Shown here one piece after another: positions 35,226 to 46,711 of a stretch of 64,000 nt of DNA (positions within the stretch are counted from its first letter, which is position 1; each line of letters begins with the position of its first letter). Under the pieces are notes generated by a model. It saw nothing but the letters and a program-made list of their open reading frames with translations, did no database searches and was not told the DNA's origin. This DNA comes from Lepas anatifera (taxonomy: Eukaryota > Arthropoda > Thecostraca > Lepadidae): positions 1-64,000 of the forward strand of contig JAOTON010000044.1 of assembly GCA_034440635.1 (NCBI GenBank), given 5' to 3'. A program made the position numbers and the translations under genes.

Positions 35226-35715
35226 TGTGAGAGCTGCTCGTTCGGGTGGTGGGGTCGGGGTCTCCGTGACAAGTCCCTTGATGACTTAAGTGAGACTCCG
35301 ACTGCAACAGTCGAACTGGGAATAAGTTGGACAAAATTTATATAAAAAACTTTTCGAAGCTCTTAAAAAATAATCAAGAGCGGTATCAACGAGAGTTAGG
35401 TGCTTAAATGTATTTTTTTAGAAACATTTTTGTCTCCGAAACCATCCTGCAATTTGCTCAAACTCGAGTTGAGAATACTCGATTTAAAAATTTTCACAAA
35501 TGTGTTGAAATAATAGCAGCTTCAGCACCAACAGCTATTGACGGTCCAGCCTGCACGGATTGGGCTGTCGATTTTGATCGCCCGTGTTGCCATGACAACG
35601 CTCGAAAACAACGACACAGACCCAGCTTGAAGTTTGGTTGTCTGGTGGTGGTGACTGCAAACCTAATTTAATCGGTTTGTAATTCAAACGTACGGTTTTC
35701 ATCAAGTTTACATTT
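35226..35715. other. Unassigned interval
   Basis: There is no recognisable gene. The plus-strand frame at 35408-35671 has no domain. Confidence 0.35.
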
Positions 35716-36718
35716 TTAACATTGATGTTATCCATTGCCCCGGTTGGGGTTGTTTGACCACTCTCTCGGATTTTTTCCAGCGGCACGTAAAATCGGCGAT
35801 GCGAAGCACTGCCGTACTTCACATCCCTTATCCTTGATCATTCCGCATTTTTCCCCAAAATTTTCCTTTTGGGTCATCTCAGGTCAGGTAACCAGTGCAG
35901 GTCAAGTGACCTCACCTCAAAAAATGTTTAAGGTGGCATAAGTAAGAAAGGGTCAATCTATCGGATTGAAACTTAAAACACATAATAGCCCCACCGAGTT
36001 CTACACATTTTTCTGGACTTTCTCATATCGATGACCTAAAGTCAAGTACGGACAATAACCTCTCCATTGGAAATACATGGAAAAACAGAAATTGAGCTTT
36101 ATTTGTGTAGATAAAGCTGACAATACCTTCATATTCTCCAAATCAAATTATTCTGGGCCCCTTTCCAGGTTAATGTTGCAATTTTTGACCTGCGACCTCT
36201 GAGAGGTCATTTGGAGGTACTTAAGCAGTTTTCAGACTTAGGCCAATAACTTTGCATGAAAAGATGATACAGCTTTTATTTTCATACCATTGCGTTTGGA
36301 TTGCTATTGCGAGTCAATTGATATGCATATTAACTGTGGTAGGCCAAAGAGTGACCTCGAGCTGACCTGAGGTCAGGTCATTTTTTTCTTGACCTAGTAT
36401 GGTCATATTATACATCATTCGAATTGCCGTGACGAGAAAAAAGCGAAAGGTGCCTATAAAATGATTCTAACTCAACTCTGTCAGATGCTAGAGGAGCCAA
36501 TAAACTTTGCTCAAAATGCCAACTTCTTTGACCTGTCATGACCTCAATATTGAACTGAGCCAAAAAGTGACAGATATAGATTATTCATGAATTTGTATAA
36601 GCTACCCACCAGCGTCCGCGTTTTTTCGCTATTCCGCATAGGGGCCGAGTTCGAGCGGGGAGTTCAAACACCCCCCACCAGGGCGACGGTGGCTCGGATG
36701 CCCACCGGGCGCGGGTTA
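35716..36718. mobile_element. TTAA element, chimera of family A-like left and family C right halves
   Basis: The left half (35860-36090) follows family A: GGTCATCTCAGGTCAGGT, TCAAGTGACCTCACCTC, ACCTCTCCATTGGAAATACA. The right half (36180-36716) follows the family C copy at 9735-10250, including TGACCTGAGGTCAGGTCA at 36364. The left edge has TTAA at 35716; the right edge CGCGGGTTAT is a decayed TTAA. No coding region is present. Confidence 0.55.
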
Positions 36719-37420
36719 TTGTACTTTTCAATAACAAGTCGGTATCCATGGTTGAAACTTTCTGTGACTTTCCGTAACATCCAAGAATCAGGTATTTGAA
36801 TCCAGTGGTCGCCCACAGTTTCGTCTAACTCGACGTAACTCTCGTTATCTTAATAAGAAACCAAATTATCAGCATGTGGATGCTACTTATTTGAGTTGAT
36901 GTAATGCAAAGTGTCCAGAATAATTATTAAAACTACATTGATAATTGGCATCTCTTTCGCATTTCATATATGATTATCTACCCTCGTACGTTTGGAAAAA
37001 TCACAGTTCATGACTTTAGAAATGCATCTTGGCCTGTGTTGATCAAGTGAATGCCTGTCCTTTCAACAAATTCTTGAAGGCCATTTTATTTTCTCGACAT
37101 ATGCGCGTAAATTACGCCGCTCACTGTTTAGTTCAAGGTTACCGTTTTACGGATGAGGCAGGTTCATTTCTTTTTATACTAGAGTGCTGCCAATTTATGC
37201 CCAAACTTGGTATATCATACCTAATGCTCCCAAAACTTGGTATTTTCCCTTAAAACGTAAAAGGCAATCTTGATGACGTCATCACAGGGGAAAATATCTA
37301 GTGGAAAACTAGGTTATATCCCTATTTAAAGGAATCCGGGCAAAAGCAAAAGCAGACGGATGAGTGACACACAGATCTAAAAAAACACACACCCAGTGTT
37401 AGAATATCAGAGGTGTAGGG
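36719..37420. other. Unassigned interval
   Basis: AT-rich sequence with no gene or repeat that I recognise. Confidence 0.35.
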
Positions 37421-37680
37421 GAGACTGGGCTCAATTTGTAACAAATTTCAAATTTCTGGTTCTGGAGAAATATTTCTTTGCGTTAGAGCATTTATAATCA
37501 TATTTTCATCAACTTTGAATGTTTTTCAATGTGGCAGACGTAGGAAGATTTCAAAATAGAACAAATTAGGGCTCAAAATTTCACTTCTATAAATTTACTT
37601 CAGCTGTTACAATTGACTCCACGTGATGGGCAATTGTAAAAGCACCGGAGGTCAATTGTACCATGTTAAAGCCGTATGAA
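37421..37680. repeat. Dispersed repeat with AGACTGGG and TGTTACAATTG motifs, left copy
   Basis: GGGGAGACTGGGCTCAATTT at the edge and TGTTACAATTGACTCC at 37605 recur in inverse orientation at 44090-44520 (GACCCCAGTCTTCCCT, TCAATTGTAACA). The repeat is probably a DNA transposon or a pair of its ends. Boundaries are uncertain. Confidence 0.45.
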
Positions 37681-37700
37681 TTTGGATGTATGTATGTATG

Positions 37701-38195
37701 TGTAAGCGTGGCGATCACCGAAGAAGATTGCCGTATCTTTGATGCATATGTATTCCCGGCATAATCAGGCAACGGCAGAGCAGCAGTGTAACTCCGGGTC
37801 CAAAGGTGCCGCCCGCCCTTGGTGATCACAATAAAACCGAAAGGTTAGACCTCACCAAGAGGCACCTCAGTTAGGCGACAGTTAACAGTCAAGCAACCGG
37901 TAACAATTATGCAACAGATAATAGTTAGGCATAAGTTGAACATAAGGCCAGAACATGTTTCAAAAGATCGTAACGCTTAAACAACGACACTAACGGCGAC
38001 ACTTACGTTTGGATCAGCAGGCGGCAGAAACAACTAGCTCAGACAGGTACAAGCGAATGGTCGCGGCTCCGTGCCGCAGCCCCCCTCCCCAGCTCAGCCG
38101 AAGCCACGCCCCTAGCCACAAGGTCAGGTCACGTGACCGCCCAGGGCGGTGGCCGCCCTAGCTCCAAGCTTATCAAACGGCGCAGCCGTCCTACA
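37701..38195 (-). repeat. Ty3/gypsy 3' LTR, tentative limits
   Basis: Read on the minus strand, the LTR would begin TGTAGGACGGCTGCG directly after a polypurine tract and end near CGCTTACA, giving TG...CA ends and about 495 bp. The 5' end (plus-strand 38195) is well placed by the polypurine tract. The other end is a guess, because no second LTR is present for comparison. Confidence 0.45.
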
Positions 38196-38209
38196 TCACT
38201 TCCCCTTTT
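38196..38209 (-). promoter_or_regulatory. Polypurine tract of the Ty3/gypsy element
   Basis: The minus strand reads AAAAGGGGAAGTGA immediately before TGTAGG. This is the expected plus-strand priming site next to a 3' LTR. Confidence 0.6.
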
Positions 38210-38805
38210 GAAAGACTAGAATTACGGTACACAATTCATACAAGTTACATCACGTCATAACGCACCGAACGACGCGCACAGAATACCCCGCACGACACAG
38301 GGGGCACACCCAGAGCGCCCAGAATAATTCGCGTCGTTCAAGGAGACGAGAAGCTCACTCGCTTCGTCGAATGCCAGCCGACCGGCGGTTCAGCGGTCGG
38401 ATCCTACATCCAATAATGCAGTGGGCTGCCAATGGCCGACAACCCGAAATCCCCCTCCATCACAGCAGCTCCCGGTGGTCCCTGCGGGGACCAGAAATAT
38501 GTGTGAGGGTGGATTCAAAAGAAATGTGCAAACTTCTACCGAACAACACATCAGAACAATGATACAACCAATGCATGACCAGCACAAATCAGGCAAATGG
38601 CGGCCCATTCCACTGAAAAGAGTCATCTCCAGCGCCGTGTCTGCTCGTAGCTCATTATTATCAGCCTGAAAGCAGACAATGATACCGTGAAGTTACACCT
38701 TAATCTACATGGAATTATTAGCTTTACTACATCAGAACTGGATTGAAACGTACTACATTCCATCAACAATGATCGCTAGCAACTGTAAAAATAAATTGTG
38801 CAAAG
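38210..38805 (-). other. Spacer between pol and the 3' LTR
   Basis: About 600 bp downstream of the pol stop with no conserved frame. There is no evidence for env. Confidence 0.5.
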
Positions 38806-41800
38806 CTAATCATAATCACAGGGGCAAAATCTGTCCGGGGGCACCCTAGCACGGGCGGGATACCGACGTTGCAGTGTCTGCTCCTCCGGGAACACCTGGG
38901 GAACCCGAGGTTGAGCCGAGGCCCGTTGGCCCATGCCTAACTGTAGATACCTCTGAAGCGGTCCAGCAGCCGCCAGTATCATGGCATCTCGTTCATCGGC
39001 ATCATTCGTAACCTTACCTTCTTCTAACTCACTCTCTGCTGACTTCGAAGCTGCTTCCTCATTAGCGGAACCCAGACTGGGCTCGCCAGAGTTAGCTACT
39101 TCGTTACCTCCTATTACCTCACCTCTCTCGTCGTTCACCGCCGAGTCACTTTGATCAAGGTGCTGTGGAAGAGTTTGGCGTGGCTTCAGCCTGTTATGAT
39201 GTACCAATAACATTTTTCCATCCTCTGTCCGCACTCTATAATTAAGCTCCCCTACCTGTGACACTATGACGGCTGGTTTCCATGGTCTAACGAACTTGTA
39301 ATATTCATTACGACGCGCTACGCTACGGTACAGTAAAACTGAATCACCTGGCTTGTACGTATAAGAGTTGAGCTTTCGATCATACAGCTTCTTATTTCTA
39401 GAGTTGCTCAGATCTGACATACGAATTGCTTCCTTGTAAGCCTTTCGCAAGCCACCACACAATTCGTCAATGTATTCAGCTACTGTGCGCGACCGAAAAT
39501 TTCTGGGAGCATCAAACTCTGACTCTACCGGCAGCCGTACTTCCCTCCCATACATCAAGAAGAATGGGCTATAACCCAGGGATTTGTGTACCTGAGACCG
39601 ATACCCCAGCATTAACAACGGGAGGTGCAAATCCCATTCTGAGTGATTATCAGACAGATAACGAGACAGCATGTTCAATATTGTTCGGTTTACTCGTTCG
39701 CACTTGCTGTTGCCCTGAGGATGGAAGCTGGTTGTGAACGTCTTCTTAATACCCATCAATCGACACACTTCAGAGATAAGCTCACCTTTGAAATTTGCAG
39801 CCCTATCTGAATGCAGGGTTTTGGGACAACCAAAGCGGGAGAACAGTTCCTTGGTCAACACTTGTGCCACAGTAGTAGCCTTCATATCGGGAAGTGGGAA
39901 CACTTCTACCCAGCGGGTGAAATGATCGCAACACACTAGGAGGTGTTTGTTGCCGCTATCTGTGGTGGGGAGGTCTGTTAAGAAGTCAATTGACACAGTG
40001 TCCCAGGGTTCAGTCGCCCTGAGTTCGCCCATGGGTGCACGAGGACGCGGAACTGGATCGTTCCGCCCTTGACACTGGTCACACGCTTTACAGAACCGAT
40101 CAACATCACCTGCCATAGTGGGCCAGTAGTACCGCAGCTGCAACTGAGCCAGCAGTTTTTCTCCACTGAAATGCCCACCAGAGGGCCCTGAGTGCATTGA
40201 AGACAGTACTCCCGGTACCAGACTGGCCGGAACGACGACCTGCAATCTTTCAGAGTCATGGGGTCTACGTTTGAAGACCCTGAACAGCACACCTCTCAAC
40301 AGACGGAGACGATTCCACTGTCTGACCCATGGCTTAACAAGAGCCGGGGCAGAATTGCGACGTGGTTTCTTTCCGGCGGCTACAAGGCGGGAGACCTCAG
40401 CGATAGCGTCGTCACCATCCTGCTCCGCCTGAATGTAGCTTAGAGGCCAATCCTGGGCCTCCACCCGGCAACACCGTTGCCCAGGCGCGTCCTGTGGAAC
40501 GAGGTCAGTTTGACAACCGACATCCATGGTTTCCTGCGGCCTTCTACTCAGTCCATCAGCTGCAGTGTGTGATGCACCTGGTCTGTAAACAATGTCGAAG
40601 TTAAAATTGCCGAGGATTTCCAGCCATCGGGCCAACATCCCTGTTGGGTTGCGAAAGTTCAACAGCCACTGCAGGCAGCTGTGGTCAGAACGGATCGTGA
40701 ACTTTTTTCCAAGAAGATAATGAGAAAAGTACTGAGCAAAGGTTACGCAAGCGAGTAATTCTTTCTTTGTAACTGAGTAATTTTTCTGGCTTTTCGAGAG
40801 TCGACGACTTCCATAAGCAATGACCTTGTCTTCTGAGCCCTGTCTCTGCAAGAGCACACAACCAATCGCATCATTAGAGGCATCGCAGTCCAACGTGAAC
40901 GCACCAGCCTCCGGCCCGAACCTGGGAAACGACACAACTGGAGCGCTACTTAAGGCTGATTTGAGAGCATCAAAAGCAACTGAATGCTCTTGGTTCCACT
41001 GAAAGGAGACATCCTTGTTAGTGAGATGAAACAAGGGAGCAGCTATCTGGGCGAATCCTTTGATGAATTTCCTGAAGTAGCTAGCTAAGCCTAGGAAGCT
41101 AGATAGCTCCTTAGCCGTGCGAGGTTCTGGCCAATGTACAACCTTACTGACCTTCTCGGGATCAGCAGCAATACCAGCCTCAGAGACCACATGACCTAGG
41201 AAATTAACCTGCTCCTGGAAAAACTGACACTTTTCCAGGTTGAGCGTCAACCCTGCTGCTGCGAGTCGCGATAGAACGGCGTCGAGTCGTTCCATGAGTT
41301 CTTCCTTGCTGTCAGAATGCACAGTTATATCGTCAAAGTATGAGACGCAGATATGAGGGGTTAAATCACCCAACACCGTATTCAATAACTTTGCACAAGT
41401 ATACGGAGCTGTAGCAAGACCGAAACACATTCTCCGGAATCTCAGCTTTCCGAAGGGTGTCGCAATTGATGCCTTATCCCTATCGGCTGGATCGATAGAA
41501 ATTTGGTAGTAGGCCGAGTTCATGTCAAGCACACAGAAGTACTTAGACCCAGACAGAGCGTCAAGAGCATCATCAATTCTAGGTATGGGGTAAGCTGGAA
41601 TTTTAGTGATAGAATTCACTTTGCGCAAGTCAGCCACTACACGCCAGGCACCAGACTTTTTCTTCACGACGGAGATCGGAGAGGACCACGTACCATCTGC
41701 TTCCTCCAATATTCCCTGTCGAACAAGGTCATCAAGCTGCTGTCGGACCTCCTCCTGTAGATTAGGTGGAATTCGCCGCGGGTTATGTCGAACCGGTGGG

Positions 41801-41942
41801 TGGTCGCCTGTATCGATACGATGGGTTATCACATCAGTGTGGCCTATATGCCCATCAAACATGCGTTCATACTTACGGAGCACATCAAAGAGAGTTTTAC
41901 GCTCCTCTCCGGTCAATGGGGAGTTCTCGCTGTCACCATTTG
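38806..41942 (-). CDS. pol: Ty3/gypsy pol: reverse transcriptase, RNase H, integrase
   Basis: One uninterrupted frame of 1,036 codons, counted from a TTG at 41914-41916, continues open upstream to about 41942. It is therefore a 5'-truncated polyprotein and the TTG is not a real start. The reverse transcriptase has YFDD at residues 193-196. RNase H acidic positions are near D343, E386, D411 and D454. The integrase has an HHCC finger (H575, H582, C612, C615) and a D644, D704, E740 triad with the standard 35-residue gap between the last two. A Pro/Arg-rich tail ends the protein. Gag and protease are missing and no env is seen. The frame is intact despite truncation, so the copy is fairly young. 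The upstream break is at an AT repeat beside a family B element. Confidence 0.92.
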
Positions 41943-41985
41943 TATTTATATTATATTATATATTATATTATATTATATTTCACTC
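41943..41985. repeat. TA-rich microsatellite at the gypsy breakpoint
   Basis: Repeats of ATATT/TATAT join the truncated pol to the family B copy. Confidence 0.8.
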
Positions 41986-42778
41986 AAATATGCAATGCTT
42001 AAGCAAACTGGGCATAACTCTTATGCCATTAGAGCTATTGAGGTCTGGTAAAGTAAAATTTTTTCCGCTATGTGAAACGTTAAGACCTCCCGCCAGTGGT
42101 TTGACCTCCAGAAGTCACCTCGTGACCTAAGATGACCTGAGGTCACGAAAGGTCAGAAAGTAACCTTGCCATATCAAATGAAAGCCAGTGACGAGACAAA
42201 CACGATGGTGTTTGTTTCAGCGCTCTAGCTTAATTAGGTCAAAAGTTATTGTCAAAGTACTGTTTTTGACCCCTGGTGACCTAGGACGACCTTGGAAAGG
42301 TCAAAGGGAAAATATGGACCCTGGAATCCGTGAAAGGGTGTCCAAAAAACGCTTTTCTGATCAAGGTGAGCATTTTCAATCGTTTTTGTGGCTTTTAGAT
42401 CATAAGACAGCTTTTCCCCATGCTTTTCAATGGGAGAGGTAACCTCGTGACCTGACCTCAGGGCACGACACCGAAAAATCCCGGATATACACCTTGTAGA
42501 CCCTGGAGGGGCCATAAAGTGTACGAAGTTTCAAATCGATTGACTTTGAAATGTAGCTCTTACAGAGCTCTAAAGTTGAAGTGAGGTGACCTTGGTTGAC
42601 CTCGTCTGGTGACCTGACCTTGGGTGACCCGGGGTAAAAAATTTCAGGGATGGTGGGAAAATGATGCAGTGAGAGTGAGAGGTAGAGCCCTCAATCGCGG
42701 TGCTGCGCCTCTTCGTTTTTCTGCTATCCCGGAAAAACCTTAGGGGCCATCGATGCCCCCGGTGGGGCGAGGGTTAAC
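41978..42778. mobile_element. Family B TTAA element, left-truncated
   Basis: From TTCACTCAAATATGCAATGC to GGTGGGGCGAGGGTTAA the order and sequence match 1778-2604 closely. The left terminus and about 210 bp are missing. It lies between the truncated gypsy pol and a LINE fragment. Confidence 0.75.
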
Positions 42779-43056
42779 CAAACAGGCGAACAGCAGCGGC
42801 GATAACAATCCACCTTCCGGTGTCCCCGATGGAACAGGCATCCATCGCGAGCACTTGCCCTTTACAACGACTCTCTGCTGCCTCCCAGACAGATACGACT
42901 CACCATTTAAATGCTTGGTCCGAAATATGAAATGAATGTTTAAGTTTGTGGAGAAGCAGTTTATGGTTCACACTTTGGAAGGCCGAACTATAGTCTGTGT
43001 AAATCACATCCGTCTGAGAGCCAGCCAAGATGTTGCTCCAGGCAGTGTGCAACATC
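42779..43056 (-). pseudogene. CR1/Jockey-type LINE fragment (RT region)
   Basis: The sequence matches 6675-6945 of the LINE above: CACTTTGGAAGGCCGAACTATA and AGGCAGTGTGCA strings are shared. It covers part of the reverse transcriptase only. The left edge coincides with the TTAA end of the family B element. Confidence 0.65.
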
Positions 43057-44089
43057 ACAACATTTTGGATGATTTATTTGTACCATAAAAAACATCCTAA
43101 TGCGAACACTTTTGCATCTTTGGCCTTCACTTCAGCTTCATGGACCGTCTCCAGTCGAGTCCCGCGTTCGGTGGTGCGTAGTCGAAAACGAGGCATTCTC
43201 TGAAACTGCGAGACGTTTGTTTGAAAACAGCCGATACAATTTGTTTTTAGAAAGATGAACATAACGAATACCAGTGATTTGAATAATCCTTATAAATGGC
43301 CTGAATATACCGCGTTCAAAATGTTTTTTTCAAGAAACTTACTTATCAGTCCGGTCAGTAAATCTTGAACTTGTTGCCGAAAATGAATGACCCTTTCTAG
43401 AACCAAAAACGCATCATTTTGGGCACATTTTCCTATTGAACTGACTAGCTAAAAAACATATTTATAATTTTACTGAAATCTCGTTAATTTGTTTCAAACT
43501 GGGCACATATAGCCTTAGCAGCTGACGTGCCCTGAAACCCCAATTACCATTGTTAATTTTTCAATATGGGAAATATTATATACGGCATCCTACATTTTCA
43601 CTTTTCCGAAACATCTACCAACCTACAAATAAACATATCATTGAAAAGCAATGTGATTATCATTTACAGTAGCGCACCCAGGGGGCAGCGGGCCTGCACT
43701 CCACTCTCCCCCTCCCCACTGAAGGATCCAGGGGGCAAACAGGGCAATTTCCCCCAAATCGCCTGATTTTTATTTTCTTCAAAATCCATGTTTTCCCAAT
43801 TTTAGGCCGCTTTGCCCCCCACCCCCGAAAGGTCGGCCTGGATCCAGGGCTGCACTCCAACGTGTTAAGTGCCCCCTCCCCAAAACAGTTGATACTAGGT
43901 CTGCGAAACAAAAATGTCATCGATCCCCGCCCCTCCCCCAGGATATGAAGATTGGCCCATTTGGGTGAACAAGCGAGCCCTCTTCATCGTCCTGACGTCC
44001 CCTAGTCAGTCCCCCAAACGAGCATCCTTAGTGCCCGCCTGATCATAAATCACTAACCTAGCTACTGCATTTGTGTAGTAGAAGCAGGC
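43057..44089. other. Unassigned interval containing a small hAT-like MITE
   Basis: GGATCCAGGGGGCAAACAGG near 43725 and CGGCCTGGATCCAGG near 43838 form the ends of a short MITE like the one at 8960-9105. The rest is AT-rich with no recognisable gene. Confidence 0.4.
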
Positions 44090-44520
44090 TTAATACGTCG
44101 TAAGGCCATAGGGTCAATTGTAACATTGTTACGTTAGATCCCAAGAGAAATGTTACAATTGCCCCCATTGCAACGCGCAATTTCTTAAAACAAATTGCCG
44201 CTCAACGAGCTGGCCTAGGCGACAGATTCTGTGCTCATTTCGTAGATAATTAAATACCCTTTATGCACTGAAACTGTTCCCGCTGTGCCTCATCATAACC
44301 ATCAATAAGCTAACCATCTTTAAATATTTCAAAAGTTATAAAACACCCACAAAACACATATTTGTGACCAGCATCTGACTTATCCGCCGCACCGATTTGA
44401 AACTTCGCCATCAAAGGCAGCAGCTGATTGCGCATTTCCGGTTGTGCCATCCATTGATTAGTTTAGACAATATGGCCAGTGTTACAATTTCCCTGTGTTA
44501 CATTTGACCCCAGTCTTCCC
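44090..44520. repeat. Dispersed repeat with AGACTGGGG motif, right inverted copy
   Basis: The reverse complement starts AGGGAAGACTGGGGTCAAAT and contains TGTTACAATTGACCC-type strings, as does 37421-37680 in forward orientation. The two copies flank the gypsy, family B and LINE cluster. Confidence 0.45.
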
Positions 44521-44834
44521 TAGTAAGTGCAACTGATGATATAAACTATATAAAAAGTGACGCTGGTGAAAAATTCGACAGTGCGAATGTATGTCGGTAC
44601 GCATCAACTAGAAATACTGAAAGAATAATCCCAAAAGTCTGCATTGAAGCCATTTACCTCTGCCAGTATTCGAAGAGGACAGCCACTGCAGAGGGCGCAA
44701 AAACGTCCGTGGCAGAGGAGAAGGTACGATCAATTATCAACTGCGCACCATGACTGAAGACATTCTATTTTATTACGAGCAGCATTAGGTTTGGATGTCT
44801 AAGTTTCCTTTGCACGTCCTCCATCCACCATAGT

Positions 44835-46110
44835 GTTTGGAATGTGCGACAGGGAGAGCTGAGATAGGGAGAGCTGCGATAGGGACAGCTGCGATAGGGA
44901 GAGTTGAGATAGGGAGAACTGTGATAGGGAGAGCTGAGATAGGGAGAGCTGAGATAGGGAGAGCTGAGATAGGGAGAGCTGAGATAGGGAGAACTGCGAT
45001 AGGGAGAGCTGAGATAGGGAGAATTGTGATAGGGAGAGCTGCGATAGGGAGAGCTGCGATGGGGAGAGCTGTGATAGGGAGAGCTGAGATAGGGAGAGCT
45101 GCGACAGGGAGAGTTGAGACAGGGGAACTATGATAGGGAGAGTTGCGATAGGGAGAGCTGCGATAGGGAGAGCTGAGATAGGGGAACTGTGATAGGGAGA
45201 GCTGAGATAGGGGGAACTGTGATAGGGAGAGCTGCGATCGGGAGAGCTGAGATAGGGAGAGCTGAGATAGGGGAACTAAGATAGGAAGAGCTGAGATAGG
45301 GAGAGCTGCGACAGGGAGAGCTGTGACAGGGAGAGTTGCGACAGGGAGAGCTGAGATAGGGTGAGTTGCGATAGGGAGAGCTGAGATAGGGAGAGCTGAG
45401 ATAGGGGAACTAAGATAGGAAGAGCTGCGATAGGGAGAGCTGAGATAGGGGAACTGCGACAGGGAGAGCTGCGACAGGGAGAGCTGCGACAGGGCGTGTT
45501 GCGATAGGGAGAGCTGCGATAGGGAGAGTTGCGATAGGGAGAGCTGAGATAGGGAGAGCTGAGATAGGGGAACTAAGATAGGGAGAGCTGCGACAGGGCG
45601 AGTTGCGATAGGAAGAGCTGCGATAGGGAGAGCTGAGGTAGGGGAACTGCGACAGGGAGAGCTGCGACAGGGAGAGCTGCGACAGGGCGAGTTGCGATAG
45701 GGAGAGATGAGATAGGGGAACTAAAATAGGGAGAGCTGAGATAGGGAGAGTTGCGACAGGGAGAGCTGAGATAGGGGGAACTGAGATAGGGAGAGCTGCG
45801 ATCGGGAGAGCTGAGATAGGGAGAGCTGAGATAGGGGAACTAAGATAGGAAGAGCTGAGATAGGGAGAGCTGCGACAGGGAGAGCTGTGACAGGGAGAGT
45901 TGCGACAGGGAGAGCTGAGATAGGGAGAGTTGCGATAGGGAGAGCTGAGATAGGGAGAGCTGAGATAGGGGAACTAAGATAGGAAGAGCTGCGATAGGGA
46001 GAGCTGAGATAGGGGGAACTGCGATAGGGAGAGCTGCGATCGGGAGAGCTGAGATGGGGAGAGCTGCGATAGGGAGAGCTGTGATCGGGAGAGCTGCGAT
46101 AGGGAGAGCT
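44835..46110. repeat. 15-bp purine-rich minisatellite, about 85 units
   Basis: The unit is GAGAGCTGAGATAGG, with GCGATAGG, GCGACAGG and GGGGAACTAAGATAGG variants. A variant block starting GCTGCGATCG at 45231 recurs at 45795, 564 bp later, which indicates block duplication. The plus-strand frame at 44837-45133 is a pure repeat product. Confidence 0.95.
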
Positions 46111-46504
46111 GCAGTACTGGCTTAATGGCTGAATGTTACTGGCTACTGTTACTAGCTGATCGTTATTGGTGGACTCTTACTTGCTGAATGCTACTAACTG
46201 ACGGTTACTATCTGATCGTTACTGGCGAACCGTTGCTAACTGACGGTTACTATCTGATCGTTACTGGCGAACCGTTGCTAACTGACGGTTACCATCTGAT
46301 CGTTACGGGCTAACCGTTGCTAACTGACGGTTACTATCTGATCGTTACTGACTGACCATTACTAGCTGACGGTTACTGTCTGATCGTTACTGACTGACCA
46401 TTACTAGCTGACGGTTACTATCTGATCGTTAATGGCGAACCGTTACTGGCTAACCGTTACAAGCGAATCATTACTCGCCGACCGTTACTAACTGACCGTC
46501 ACTA
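46111..46504. repeat. 28-bp minisatellite, left part
   Basis: The unit is CTGACGGTTACTAT plus CTGATCGTTACTGG, two related 14-bp halves. It ends at AACTGACCGTCACTA (46490-46504), where the LINE starts. The same array resumes at 54184. Confidence 0.9.
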
Positions 46505-46711
46505 CTTACGTTAAGAGCCAGTCCCAGGCGCCGGGGGCGAGCGGTCGTGCAGGCCGGTGCTCCGCCAGCGGCGTGCCGAGCGGCGAGATGGCGGGCTGAT
46601 TGTGAGAGGACAGTGGCTCGCGGCCTCGGGATGGCAACCCGTGAAAACGTATTCAAATCCGGGTGAAATTTAGTGTGGCTATGTTTATAGGGCGATCAGA
46701 TTAGTGGAAAC

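Noticed and set aside
37605..37700. TGTTACAATTG at 37605 as the outer edge of the gypsy LTR
   Set aside because: The same string occurs in the unrelated dispersed repeat at 44090-44520, so it probably belongs to that repeat. TGTAAGCG near 37701 is preferred but unproven.
44837..45133. 98-codon frame of GRAEIGRAAI-type repeats
   Set aside because: It is a product of the 15-bp array with no independent sign of coding.
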